From RGIG5612 sp050944475 (GTDB lineage: Bacteria; Bacillota; Clostridia; Lachnospirales; Lachnospiraceae), in contig JBMNRD010000004.1 of assembly GCA_050944475.1 (NCBI GenBank), positions 1-64,000 of the forward strand: 64,000 bases of DNA, in the 5' to 3' direction. Position numbers and translations under genes: made by a program. Below the pieces are notes generated by a model that saw nothing but the letters and a program-made list of their open reading frames with translations, did no database searches and was not told where the DNA came from. Shown piece after piece: positions 47,063 to 54,264 of this stretch (positions are counted from its first letter, which is position 1; every line of letters starts with the position of its first letter).

Positions 47063-47140
47063 CTGGCGCTGCTGCTCATATCGGCAGGCGTATTGATGTT
47101 GGTACTGCACAAACAGAGAACATCAAAGCAAAAAGATTAG
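47060..47140 (+). other. amber codon and untranslated remainder of the sorting signal
   Basis: Directly after TAG the frame reads LALLLISAGVLMLVLHKQRT and then SKQKD before a second TAG at 47138. This is a hydrophobic helix with a positively charged tail, exactly what should follow VPATGDSGG in a sortase substrate. One base change (for example CAG or TAC to TAG) explains the split. Programmed read-through cannot be ruled out. Confidence 0.8.
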
Positions 47141-47177
47141 ATTTAAGTCAACTGTTAAGAAAAAGCACTTGATAACA

Positions 47178-47211
47178 GGGAGCTGAATGTCGGATTCGGC
47201 TCCCCTTTTTT
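47178..47211 (+). terminator. intrinsic terminator
   Basis: An 11-bp stem GGGAGCTGAAT/ATTCGGCTCCC with one G-U pair and a five-base loop, then C and a run of T. It ends the Ig-like protein transcript. Confidence 0.88.
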
Positions 47212-47260
47212 ATCTGTCTGAAACTTTGACTTTATCAAGACAAGCCGCTCACCACGACAA

Positions 47261-47311
47261 CTTGACCGCGATAAGGGGCCGGCATGGCTGCACTATACTC
47301 AAGCTGCGTCG
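47261..47311 (+). repeat. direct repeat, left copy flanking the abiE genes
   Basis: Starts CTTGACCGCGATAAGGGGCC. Its first 28 bases are identical to 49165-49192, and the next 23 match the other copy at 21 positions with one indel. It precedes the abiE promoter by about 210 bases. Frames read through it differ between the copies, so it is not coding. Confidence 0.85.
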
Positions 47312-47401
47312 CCGGCAAGCTGAGCGAGATTACGAACGAACAGTTTACAGGGCGGATCTTGTTCCGGACTTCGATACAAACGAATAAGGAGAATGCGGCA
47401 A

Positions 47402-47428
47402 CGGGAGCGGCTTGCAAGGCCGCTCCCG
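47402..47428. other. perfect GC-rich inverted repeat
   Basis: CGGGAGCGGC/GCCGCTCCCG, 10 bp with a seven-base loop, between the left direct repeat and the abiE promoter. No T run follows. It could be a weak terminator that isolates abiE, or part of the repeat element. Confidence 0.5.
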
Positions 47429-47521
47429 CTTCATCGCAAAAGCTGTAATAATTTGCGGCAAGCAGCAGTTTCCTTCAAATTATATTTTTGCTTCGTGCCA
47501 GCAAATCTTTTTCAGAACTAC

Positions 47522-47550
47522 TTGATTTTCACCGGATAGTTGCATATAAT
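47522..47550 (+). promoter_or_regulatory. abiE promoter
   Basis: TTGATT (47522-47527), a 17-base spacer and perfect TATAAT (47545-47550). The antitoxin ATG follows 20 bases later with GAGG, so the untranslated leader is very short. AbiEi antitoxins commonly repress their own promoter. Confidence 0.8.
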
Positions 47551-47569
47551 GAGACTGCGAGGTGAAAAT

Positions 47570-48151
47570 ATGATAAAGACAACAGCAATGCTCTTAGAAG
47601 AATTAAAAGAATATACCTCTCCGAAGTCAAAGCTCTCGCGCATGGTAGAGCGTGGCGAATGCTTTCCGATTACAAGAGGGCTCTATGAAACCGACCCAAA
47701 TGTGCCGGCCCATCTGCTTGCGGGCAGTATTTACGGGCCGTCGTACATTTCTTTTGAATATGCCCTGGGCTATTATGGACTGATTCCCGAAGCGGTATAT
47801 ACTGTTACCTGCGCTACTTTTGAAAAGAAAAAGAAAAAAAAGTATGAAACATCCTTCGGAGCATTTACTTATCGGGACGTGCCGTCAGAGGCGTTTCCGT
47901 TAGGGATCAGATTGATTCAGGAAGGAGACTATTTCTATCGGATTGCCGAACCGGAAAAGGCACTGTGCGACCAGCTTTATACAATTTCTCCCGTTCCGAA
48001 CATAAAGGAGCTCATGTGTCTTCTGACGGAAGATTTACGGATTGAGGAAGCTGAACTGAAAAAGTTGGATGCAAATAAGGTCTGTGAGTACAGTGAAGCG
48101 TATCGCACTACAAACATCAAGAAGCTTTGCTCGCTTTTAAGGAGAATATAA
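47570..48151 (+). CDS. AbiEi-type antitoxin of type IV toxin-antitoxin system
   Basis: A 193-residue protein. Its N-terminus (LLEELKEYTSPKSKLSRMVERGECFPITRGLYE) is the winged-helix domain of AbiEi-like antitoxins. The rest contains the YGPSYISFEYALGYYGLIPE block common to this family. It should bind the promoter and counter the nucleotidyltransferase toxin encoded just downstream. An ATG at 47540 is also in frame, but GAGG supports 47570. The pair also gives abortive infection against phage in some bacteria. Confidence 0.85.
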   Translation: MIKTTAMLLEELKEYTSPKSKLSRMVERGECFPITRGLYETDPNVPAHLLAGSIYGPSYISFEYALGYYGLIPEAVYTVTCATFEKKKKKKYETSFGAFTYRDVPSEAFPLGIRLIQEGDYFYRIAEPEKALCDQLYTISPVPNIKELMCLLTEDLRIEEAELKKLDANKVCEYSEAYRTTNIKKLCSLLRRI

Positions 48152-48152
48152 T

Positions 48153-49019
48153 ATGAGTGCAGTCATTGAGCAAATGCTGAAAAGCTACCATGCAGAAAAT
48201 ATCTATGACCGGAAAAATGCCATGAAGGAGATCATGCAGGAAATCGTGCTGTGCGGTTTGTCTCGTGCCGGGTTTTTTAAGAAGGCAGCATTCTACGGCG
48301 GGACAGCTCTGAGAATCTTCTATGGTCTTGATCGCTTCTCGGAAGATTTGGATTTTTCACTGGAGGTCGAGGAATTGGATTTTGACTTGGCATCCTATTT
48401 TCCTGTACTGGAGAAGGAAATAAAATCGTTTGGTCTGAACGTGGAAATTCAGGAAAAACAAAAAACGAAAGAAAGCACGATCCGTTCCGCTTTTCTGAAA
48501 GGAAACACGAAAGAACATCTTCTGCTGTTTTATGCCAATGAAAAGGTTGCGGGAAGCGTGTCCAAAAACGAGACCGTAAGAATAAAATTTGAAGTGGATG
48601 TCAATCCTCCGGCCTATGCTGCATTTGAGCACAAATATCGGCTGCTGCCGGTGCCCTATGAAGTAAAAATGTACGATATACCCTCTCTGTTTGCCGGGAA
48701 AATACATGCAGTCATCTGTCGTGCGTGGCAGAGTCGTATCAAAGGCAGAGACCTTTATGATTATGTCTTTTATCTTTCAAGAGGCGCAGCAGTTAATCAA
48801 AAGCACCTCCGGGAACGACTCATTGACTCTAAGTACATTACCGCTGATTCAGACTGTTCTCTGAATGAGATAAAAAAGATGCTGGCAGAACGCTTTAACA
48901 GCATTGATTATGTACAGGCCAGACGGGATGTTGAGCCGTTTATACGCGATACTTCCGTTCTGGATGTTTGGAGTTCAGACTTCTTCAGACAAATAACGGA
49001 CGAGCTGACAGCTGTTTAA
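48153..49019 (+). CDS. AbiEii-type nucleotidyltransferase toxin
   Basis: A 288-residue protein of the nucleotidyltransferase (DUF1814) family. The GGTALR motif (49-54) and the metal-binding SEDLDF box (Asp65, Asp67) form the active site, with a later Lys in FAGKIHAVICR and the GRDLYDYVFYL segment conserved in AbiEii/MenT toxins. Such enzymes add nucleotides to tRNA 3' ends and stop growth. It begins one base after the antitoxin stop (TAA T ATG). All key residues seem present, so the toxin should be active. Confidence 0.9.
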   Translation: MSAVIEQMLKSYHAENIYDRKNAMKEIMQEIVLCGLSRAGFFKKAAFYGGTALRIFYGLDRFSEDLDFSLEVEELDFDLASYFPVLEKEIKSFGLNVEIQEKQKTKESTIRSAFLKGNTKEHLLLFYANEKVAGSVSKNETVRIKFEVDVNPPAYAAFEHKYRLLPVPYEVKMYDIPSLFAGKIHAVICRAWQSRIKGRDLYDYVFYLSRGAAVNQKHLRERLIDSKYITADSDCSLNEIKKMLAERFNSIDYVQARRDVEPFIRDTSVLDVWSSDFFRQITDELTAV

Positions 49020-49164
49020 TTTTCAACTGCAAATTAAATATTCCTACATAGAACACCGGACGTTAACGCAAAAAGAGAAGCCGGCAAAATCGACTTCTCA
49101 AATTGACTAGCGAAGACGGTGGGATTCTCCCCCTACCGGCCTACTAATCACGGCCGGCGCTTCG

Positions 49165-49216
49165 CTTGACCGCGATAAGGGGCCGGCATGGCACGCACTA
49201 TACTCAGGCTGCGCCG
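49165..49216 (+). repeat. direct repeat, right copy flanking the abiE genes
   Basis: Second copy of the repeat at 47261-47311, in the same orientation, about 150 bases after the toxin stop and 107 bases before the tRNA-Ser gene. The two copies enclose 1.85 kb with the abiE pair. The rest of 49020-49322 holds only small GC-rich palindromes such as CCGGCC/GGCCGG at about 49136-49157. Confidence 0.85.
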
Positions 49217-49288
49217 AACGGCTTGCCTTCGTTAAGTGCTCCGCTCAACGCGCCCGCGGGCACTCGGTTCGTATCCCTTTTCGGACGC

Positions 49289-49316
49289 AAAAAAGAACTC
49301 CCTCAAGGAACTCTTC
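49289..49316 (-). terminator. terminator of tRNA-Ser
   Basis: On the minus strand, AAGAGTTCC and GGAGTTCTT form a nine-pair stem with two G-U pairs, followed by six T. It lies right after the tRNA 3' end. Confidence 0.7.
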
Positions 49317-49322
49317 TCTAAG

Positions 49323-49408
49323 CGGAGGAGGTGGGATTCGAACCCACGTGCCCTTGCGGACAACTCGATTTCGAGTCGAGCTCGTTATGACCACTTCGAT
49401 ACTCCTCC
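49323..49408 (-). tRNA. tRNA-Ser (CGA)
   Basis: The 86-base sequence folds as a class II tRNA. Acceptor stem GGAGGAG pairs with CTCCTCC. The anticodon stem CTCGA/TCGAG holds the loop CTCGAAA with anticodon CGA. A long variable arm (TTGTCCGCAAGGGCAC) is diagnostic of serine, and the T arm is GTGGG-TTCGAAT-CCCAC. The discriminator base is G. CCA is not encoded. The gene borders the accessory stretch on its right. Confidence 0.95.
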
Positions 49409-49495
49409 ATTTATCTCAATGGGCACATATTCGTGCCCATCAAAATACTTCAGAAATACTGTTGATTAAATTACATTTACGGCTATATTTCTGTT

Positions 49496-50086
49496 TTAGC
49501 TGTATTTCAAATCCTTGACATTTAAGGGCGCGTCACTCGGAACGGTCTCAAGATACTCAATCAGCTCGTCCTCTTCACCCTCGTCAAAGCTTTTATACAA
49601 ATTCAGACTGCCTGCCCTAAGGAATTTTTCCTCGGCGCTATTGTGCATCAAGGCCTGAATCGAATAGTAATAACCCTTGATGTTAAATAACGCAACCTGT
49701 TTATTCATCTGCCCAAGCTGCTTTAAAGTCAGAATCTGGAAAAACTCGTCAAAGGTTCCGATTCCGCCGGGAACTATAAGGAATGCGTCACAATTGTGCT
49801 CCATAACCTGCTTTCTGTCCCCCATATCCTGAGTGTAAATCAGGGTGTCACACTCCTCATACAGGTCTTCAATATTCTGATCACGGAAAAAACTCGGAAC
49901 TACCCCCACAACCTTGCCGCCTCCCTTATGGAAACCTCTTGCGGCTGCTCCCATCAGGCCACCGGCACCGGCGCCGAAAATCAGGTTATGTCCTCTGCTG
50001 CCGAGCCTTTCGCAAAGATTCTCAACTGTTTCTATATAAATCTTGTCAATTTCCTGGCTCGCTGCGCCGTAAACACAAATCTTCAT
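49496..50086 (-). CDS. LOG-family protein (TIGR00730)
   Basis: A 196-residue Rossmann-like protein with GAGAGGLMGAAARG (38-51), MGDRKQVMEHNCD (88-100) and PGGIGTFDE (106-114). The last two are the LOG signature shared by cytokinin riboside monophosphate phosphoribohydrolases, long misnamed lysine decarboxylases. It should release a base from a nucleoside monophosphate; the bacterial role is often nucleotide salvage or repair. AAGGA precedes the start. It appears monocistronic. Confidence 0.9.
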   Translation of the reverse strand: MKICVYGAASQEIDKIYIETVENLCERLGSRGHNLIFGAGAGGLMGAAARGFHKGGGKVVGVVPSFFRDQNIEDLYEECDTLIYTQDMGDRKQVMEHNCDAFLIVPGGIGTFDEFFQILTLKQLGQMNKQVALFNIKGYYYSIQALMHNSAEEKFLRAGSLNLYKSFDEGEEDELIEYLETVPSDAPLNVKDLKYS

Positions 50087-50252
50087 TTTTCGGTGGTTCC
50101 TTTCTTTTCAACACAGTATCCAAATTTCCCGAGGTGCTTGCCAGGGCCGTAATATCAACCGTTATAGCCAAGTACGATTACTTCCTTTATGTTACATTAA
50201 AAAAGACGGACACTCGGAAATCAATGGATTCGCAAGCGACTAAAGCATTCTA

Positions 50253-50768
50253 TCACTTGTGGTCTAAAAAGTCCATAACTTCAGAAAATAATCCGCCTCT
50301 ATTTTCTTCGTTGATATAAAAGCACTTGGCATTCGGGTGGTTTCTTACCTGGTTAAGGAAAGGAGTGGATTTATCCTTTACTGCTGCGATAACCAATGTA
50401 TCCTTATCCAGCTTGTCAAGAATCGCCCGGCAAAAGTCCGTTGCGGCTGACTCGGCCACACCGATTTCATCCATAAGGATTACACAGCCCTCCGGCGGCT
50501 CTTCCGCAAGATATGGGGCAAATCTTTCAAACCCCTCCGGCACCGGTTCAAGAGACCTCTCCGTACAATACCCCACCAAATTATCCGGGCCTCGAACTCT
50601 TTCCTTTCCGGCCGGGTAAATGTAAATAGGACTTGCCTTATCCTTTGCCGCGGGCTTTTCTTTCTTGGTTTCAAAGCCCCACACCGGCCGGCCCAATTCA
50701 TCTTTGATCTTGTTAATCAGCGTGCTTTTACCGACGCCTTGAGTGCCCACAATTAACACATGTTTCAT
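50253..50768 (-). CDS. THEP1-like P-loop NTPase
   Basis: A 171-residue protein with Walker A GTQGVGKST (Lys14), Walker B LMDEIGVAES and a YPAGKERVRGPDNLVGY stretch. This resembles the NTPase_1/THEP1 family of nucleoside triphosphatases and nucleotide kinases. A TTG at 50783 is in frame, but GGGG is well placed for the ATG at 50768. It lies 76 bases after the binding-protein gene of the FecCD-type importer and may be its last operon member, perhaps with a role in using the imported ligand. The true substrate is unknown. Confidence 0.75.
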   Translation of the reverse strand: MKHVLIVGTQGVGKSTLINKIKDELGRPVWGFETKKEKPAAKDKASPIYIYPAGKERVRGPDNLVGYCTERSLEPVPEGFERFAPYLAEEPPEGCVILMDEIGVAESAATDFCRAILDKLDKDTLVIAAVKDKSTPFLNQVRNHPNAKCFYINEENRGGLFSEVMDFLDHK

Positions 50769-50844
50769 TTTAATCCCCGTCAAATCCGGAAGGGGCGCGT
50801 TTTCAGCGCCCCTTCAAAAAACTTTTTAAGAACTCTAAAAATCG

Positions 50845-51975
50845 TTATTTAAGAAATGCGTTTGCCGTTAATGTCTTATACTGATCTTCCGTCATTTCAC
50901 AACTGTAGAACAGCTTGTAGTATTCCATGACTTCCGCTTTCATATCGTAATCACATTGATCCGGGTAAAGCACGGACGGCAGCCAGATAAGTCCAAGATA
51001 ACGCTGAACTGAAGGCGGCATTCCAAGCCAATTATGGGGTCCTTCGGGGACTTCAACATAATTTCCGTTTACAATCGCCGGTACTTCCTGCCAAGCAGGC
51101 ATTTCTTTGACGTTTCCATAAATGCTTCCCGGGCCGAATATCACCCAATCTGGGTTCCACAGTGCAATCTGCTCCATGTCCACCGTATTCCCGAAGCCCC
51201 TGCCGGAAGGCTCATCAACTATAGCCAGGTTGTCAATCATCATATCAATGATTTCCGCATGGAATGTGCCTTTTGCCAAAACATTCAATCCCTCTTCGCC
51301 AAGCACATACAATCCCTTGACTTTATTGTCACCTACTTTCTCCATAATGCCAACTGTTCTTTTGTAAACTTTTTCGCAAAATGCCGCCAGTTCCTCTCCC
51401 TTGTCTTCCTTTCCGAGAATGGTTCCAAGGGTACGGAAGGCCTGTGGCATGGTCTCGAGGTTGGCCGAAATGTGAATGGACGGAATCGTTGTCTGGGTCT
51501 GGAGATTGTCCATATCCTCAACGATGGACTTCTTTGCTTCACCAACGTCAATTATCAACTGCGGTTCAGCCAATGCAAGCTCCTCAACGTTCAAATCGGC
51601 CGAGCCGTAAAGCTGTCCGAAATACGGCAGCTCGTAGTATTCCTGCGGGATGAATCCTTTCGCACTATCATTCCATTCCGTGGCCAGGCCTACAAGCATC
51701 TCCGGTGCGATAGCAAATAATACTATCTGCGCAAGGGGGCCTGACGGAACGATTCGTGTTACTTCGCCCGGAATCTCAACCTCTCTTCCGCAGCTATCGG
51801 TAAATGTGTACGGTTCCCTGATTGCGGCTGTTGTCGTTTCGGCTTCAGTTTCAGCGATTGTCTCGGCTTCAGTCGCGACGGTTGTTTTCGTTTCCGGCGC
51901 ATTAACATCTGTTCCGCAAGCACACGCTCCCAAAGCTACTGTTATCGCCAGCAGCATAGCTACTATTCTTTTCAT
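50845..51975 (-). CDS. ABC importer substrate-binding lipoprotein (FepB/BtuF class)
   Basis: This 376-residue lipoprotein has lipobox GACAC and a Thr/Glu/Ala-rich linker (residues 22-55). The class III periplasmic-binding fold starts with YTFTDSCGREVEIPGEVTRIV. Conserved end segments PHNWLGMPPSVQRYLGLIWL and the Tyr/Cys-rich tail are seen in uncharacterised iron-chelate or metal-oxoanion relatives. The ligand could be a siderophore, heme, cobamide or, as with MolA, molybdate; sequence alone does not decide. AGGAGG precedes the start. It is encoded after its permease and ATPase. Confidence 0.87.
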   Translation of the reverse strand: MKRIVAMLLAITVALGACACGTDVNAPETKTTVATEAETIAETEAETTTAAIREPYTFTDSCGREVEIPGEVTRIVPSGPLAQIVLFAIAPEMLVGLATEWNDSAKGFIPQEYYELPYFGQLYGSADLNVEELALAEPQLIIDVGEAKKSIVEDMDNLQTQTTIPSIHISANLETMPQAFRTLGTILGKEDKGEELAAFCEKVYKRTVGIMEKVGDNKVKGLYVLGEEGLNVLAKGTFHAEIIDMMIDNLAIVDEPSGRGFGNTVDMEQIALWNPDWVIFGPGSIYGNVKEMPAWQEVPAIVNGNYVEVPEGPHNWLGMPPSVQRYLGLIWLPSVLYPDQCDYDMKAEVMEYYKLFYSCEMTEDQYKTLTANAFLK

Positions 51976-52054
51976 ATCAATCCTCCTATGTTAAAAATAT
52001 ATCTGAAAACCTTCGCGCGCAGGTTGTCAGTTTCTTATCATTCTATATTATCGG

Positions 52055-52834
52055 TTATTGCCGGTACATAGCGGCGGCCGGTACACAGCAACGCACTTCA
52101 TCGTTTCTAAGGCTGCATACATCCACCTTGACTCCGTAGAGCACGGAAATCACTTCCTTGCAAATGGTCTCTGCCGGAGTTCCCCAGGCCAGCACCTCTC
52201 CCGCATATAGAGCAAGCACCTTGTCCGAGTAAAGATAAGCCTGGTCCGGATCGTGAGTCGACTGTATTACGGCATAGCCGTCATGGGTAAGACTTCTTAT
52301 AGTCTGCATAACTTTGATACGATTGCCGAAGTCCAGACTCGAAGAGGGCTCATCCATAACAAGTATATTGGCTTTCTGAGCAATGGCTCTGGCTATCAAT
52401 ACAAGCTGTCTTTCCCCGCCGCTTAAATTGCCGTAGCCGCGTTCCCTAAGATCCGCAATTCCCAACCTTTCCAGTGCCTCATCCGCCAGCTCCATATGTT
52501 CCTTTCTCGGAGTCTCAAAACTATTTATCTGAGCGGTTGTTCCCATCAACACCATGTCAAATACACTGAAATTAAACACCGGATTATGAGATTGGGGAAT
52601 GTATGCGATACGTCTTGCAAGCTGAGCGGCTTTGAACTTGCTGATCGGTATGCCGTCGATAACCGCACCGCCGTTTGACGGCTTCAAAAGTCCCAGCATG
52701 CATTTGAAAAGAGTGCTTTTCCCAACGCCGTTCGGCCCCAGTACGGATAAAAATTCGCCATAGTCCGCCTCAAAATTCACATTGTTTAACACCCGCCGCT
52801 CCCCATAGGAGAAGCTTAAGGATTCCACCGTCAT
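52055..52834 (-). CDS. ABC importer ATPase (FecE class)
   Basis: A 259-residue ATPase with Walker A GPNGVGKST (Lys39), signature LSGGERQL, Walker B NILVMDEPSSSLD and the switch histidine in IQSTHDPDQA. It pairs with the FecCD permease upstream. A TTG at 52840 is in frame, but the ATG at 52834 follows at normal distance from GGTGAAAG and is preferred. The permease stop lies three bases before this start, so they are closely coupled. Confidence 0.92.
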   Translation of the reverse strand: MTVESLSFSYGERRVLNNVNFEADYGEFLSVLGPNGVGKSTLFKCMLGLLKPSNGGAVIDGIPISKFKAAQLARRIAYIPQSHNPVFNFSVFDMVLMGTTAQINSFETPRKEHMELADEALERLGIADLRERGYGNLSGGERQLVLIARAIAQKANILVMDEPSSSLDFGNRIKVMQTIRSLTHDGYAVIQSTHDPDQAYLYSDKVLALYAGEVLAWGTPAETICKEVISVLYGVKVDVCSLRNDEVRCCVPAAAMYRQ

Positions 52835-52836
52835 AC

Positions 52837-53862
52837 TCAATGTCTTTCACCGTCCCTTGTAATCAGGTATATAAAGAACGGCGCCCCCACAAGGGATGTT
52901 AAAATGCCGATCGGTATTTCTGTTGCCAACAGATTCCTTGATATGTCATCCACCACCAATAGGAAAATCGCGCCGAACAACATGGACGCCGGCATCAGAT
53001 ACTTGTAATTATTTCCCACCATACGTCTTGACAGATGAGGTGTTACCAGGCCGACCCAGCCAATAACACCGCTGACCGATACGCTGGCAGCGGTAATAAG
53101 CGTAGAACACAAAATAACCCAGATACGCAGACGTCTGGCATTGACGCCCATGGTTTTGGCCTCATCGTCACCGAGAGTCAGGATATTTATTCTCCATCTC
53201 AAGGCAAATAAAGGAATCAAACCCATTGTCATGGGAATCATTGCAAACAATATATCCTTCGGTCCGGTACCGTTCAGGCTTCCCATAAGCCAGTAGGTGA
53301 TGGCCGGCAACTGATTGGACGGATCGGCCACCAATTTTATAAATGATGTTCCGGAAGAGACCAGAGAGCTTATCATGATTCCCGAAAGAATCAGTCCCAG
53401 CACTCTCTTGCCCTTCGCCCTGTTGCCCGTGAAAATCACAATGCCGACTGTAGCAAGGCTGCATACAAAGGCAAACACCGTTATGATAAAGCCCGGCATG
53501 TCGATAAGAATGGCCAGTGCGGCGCCAAATGCCGCCCCGGAAGATGCTCCGAGGATATCAGGCGCTGCCATCGGATTTTGAAAAACGCCCTGATATGACG
53601 CGCCCGCCGTCGATAATGAACAGCCGACAAGGCATGCGAGAATGATTCTTGGCAGCCTGTGGTTTAACAGTAGCGCTTCCTGAGTTTTACTCCAAAATTG
53701 CTCCACGTGGAACACCTTTGATATCAGTATTCCGAATAACTCCTTAATTCCGATGGGATATCTGCCGATTACCACCGAGCCTATAATCACCGCTATCAGT
53801 GCAATCAGCAGTATAATTATTGTCAAAAAATATGAAATTTTCTTTTTTCCCTGTGTTGTCAT
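52837..53862 (-). CDS. ABC importer permease (FecCD class)
   Basis: A 341-residue permease with about ten helices and FecCD motifs such as RLPRIILACLVGCSLSTAG, NPMAAPDILGASSGAAFGA and GVIGWVGLVTPHLSR. It forms the channel of a type II (BtuC-like) importer, here with the ATPase and binding protein that follow. The gene is preceded by a long structured leader with an intrinsic terminator, so its expression is probably set by attenuation. A short in-frame leader peptide frame ends directly before the ATG. Confidence 0.93.
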   Translation of the reverse strand: MTTQGKKKISYFLTIIILLIALIAVIIGSVVIGRYPIGIKELFGILISKVFHVEQFWSKTQEALLLNHRLPRIILACLVGCSLSTAGASYQGVFQNPMAAPDILGASSGAAFGAALAILIDMPGFIITVFAFVCSLATVGIVIFTGNRAKGKRVLGLILSGIMISSLVSSGTSFIKLVADPSNQLPAITYWLMGSLNGTGPKDILFAMIPMTMGLIPLFALRWRINILTLGDDEAKTMGVNARRLRIWVILCSTLITAASVSVSGVIGWVGLVTPHLSRRMVGNNYKYLMPASMLFGAIFLLVVDDISRNLLATEIPIGILTSLVGAPFFIYLITRDGERH

Positions 53863-53886
53863 TTATATTCCGGATTCTTCTCGCAT
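53863..53886 (-). other. possible 7-codon leader peptide frame
   Basis: ATG CGA GAA GAA TCC GGA ATA TAA, with AAGGAGGT 13 bases ahead. The stop touches the permease ATG (TAAATG). This strong ribosome binding site is too far from the permease start (about 37 bases), so coupling through this mini-frame is possible. The spacing of 13 is long, so the case is weak. Confidence 0.3.
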
Positions 53887-53967
53887 AATTGTTTTTCCGA
53901 CCTCCTTGCCCCGGTCCACTCCACGGCTCCGCCTGCCGCAGAGTGGTCAGGGCAGCAGAAGAAAAAA

Positions 53968-54027
53968 GAGGTTTAAAAAACTTGCCCGGAAGAATCCAAG
54001 CAAGTTAATTTTATCAGCCTCTAAAAA
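53968..54027 (-). terminator. attenuator terminator in the ABC importer leader
   Basis: On the minus strand AACTTGCTTGG pairs with CCGGGCAAGTT (53979-54006, 11 pairs with two G-U) around a six-base loop, and is followed by TTTT. An outer pair AGAGG/CCTCT, followed by six T, can lengthen it. It stands in the untranslated leader between the folded RNA and the permease gene, where terminators of riboswitches and other attenuators sit. Confidence 0.8.
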
Positions 54028-54029
54028 TA

Positions 54030-54165
54030 GGGTTGCCTGTCTCCTTCTCTAATCGGAAAGCCATGCCGTTTCCAACATAACTCTGTGACCTTCGGACGAG
54101 GTCAGGCCGCACATCATAGCAATCGCCTTAGATAATACGGCTCGGGGACATATTCAATTAAGCAG
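54030..54165 (-). ncRNA. structured leader RNA, candidate riboswitch of unassigned class
   Basis: Upstream of the leader terminator the RNA can fold as a multi-helix junction. A closing stem GCCUG/CAGGC encloses three hairpins: GACCU/AGGUC, AUGUU/GGCAU (with G-U pairs) and CUUUC/GAAGG. A further hairpin GCC/GGC lies 5' of it. Purine-rich joining segments such as GUUGGAAACGGC and AGGAGACAGGCAACC look like conserved cores. I could not match it to cobalamin (no GCCACUG or B12 box), SAM, FMN, molybdenum-cofactor or NiCo classes from memory. It probably controls the FecCD-type importer by sensing the imported ligand or a metal. Confidence 0.5.
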
Positions 54166-54223
54166 ATTATAAACGGTCAAAAACGATTTGTCAACCGTAC
54201 AATTCCTTAAGAAGAGTTCTGTT

Positions 54224-54258
54224 AAAAAGGAGCTGCCATGAAGCGGCAGCTCCTTTTT
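54224..54258. terminator. intrinsic terminator after xpaC
   Basis: Perfect 14-bp stem AAAAAGGAGCTGCC/GGCAGCTCCTTTTT with a seven-base loop. The A and T runs in the arms make it usable on both strands. It lies six bases past the XpaC stop. Confidence 0.92.
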
Positions 54259-54264
54259 CAAACA

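Noticed and set aside
47284..47448. Plus-strand frame MAALYSSCVAGKLSEI...
   Set aside because: It begins inside the direct repeat, and the same place in the second copy reads in another frame and soon stops. It also spans a perfect GC hairpin. It is probably not coding.
49236..49469. Plus-strand frame across the tRNA-Ser gene (RRRWDSNPRALADN)
   Set aside because: This is the well-known false protein obtained by translating the antisense of a tRNA-Ser gene.
54030..54165. Naming the leader RNA a cobalamin or molybdenum cofactor riboswitch
   Set aside because: The importer type would fit either ligand, but the conserved boxes of those classes could not be found. The AGGAGAC stretch cannot form the B12-box hairpin.
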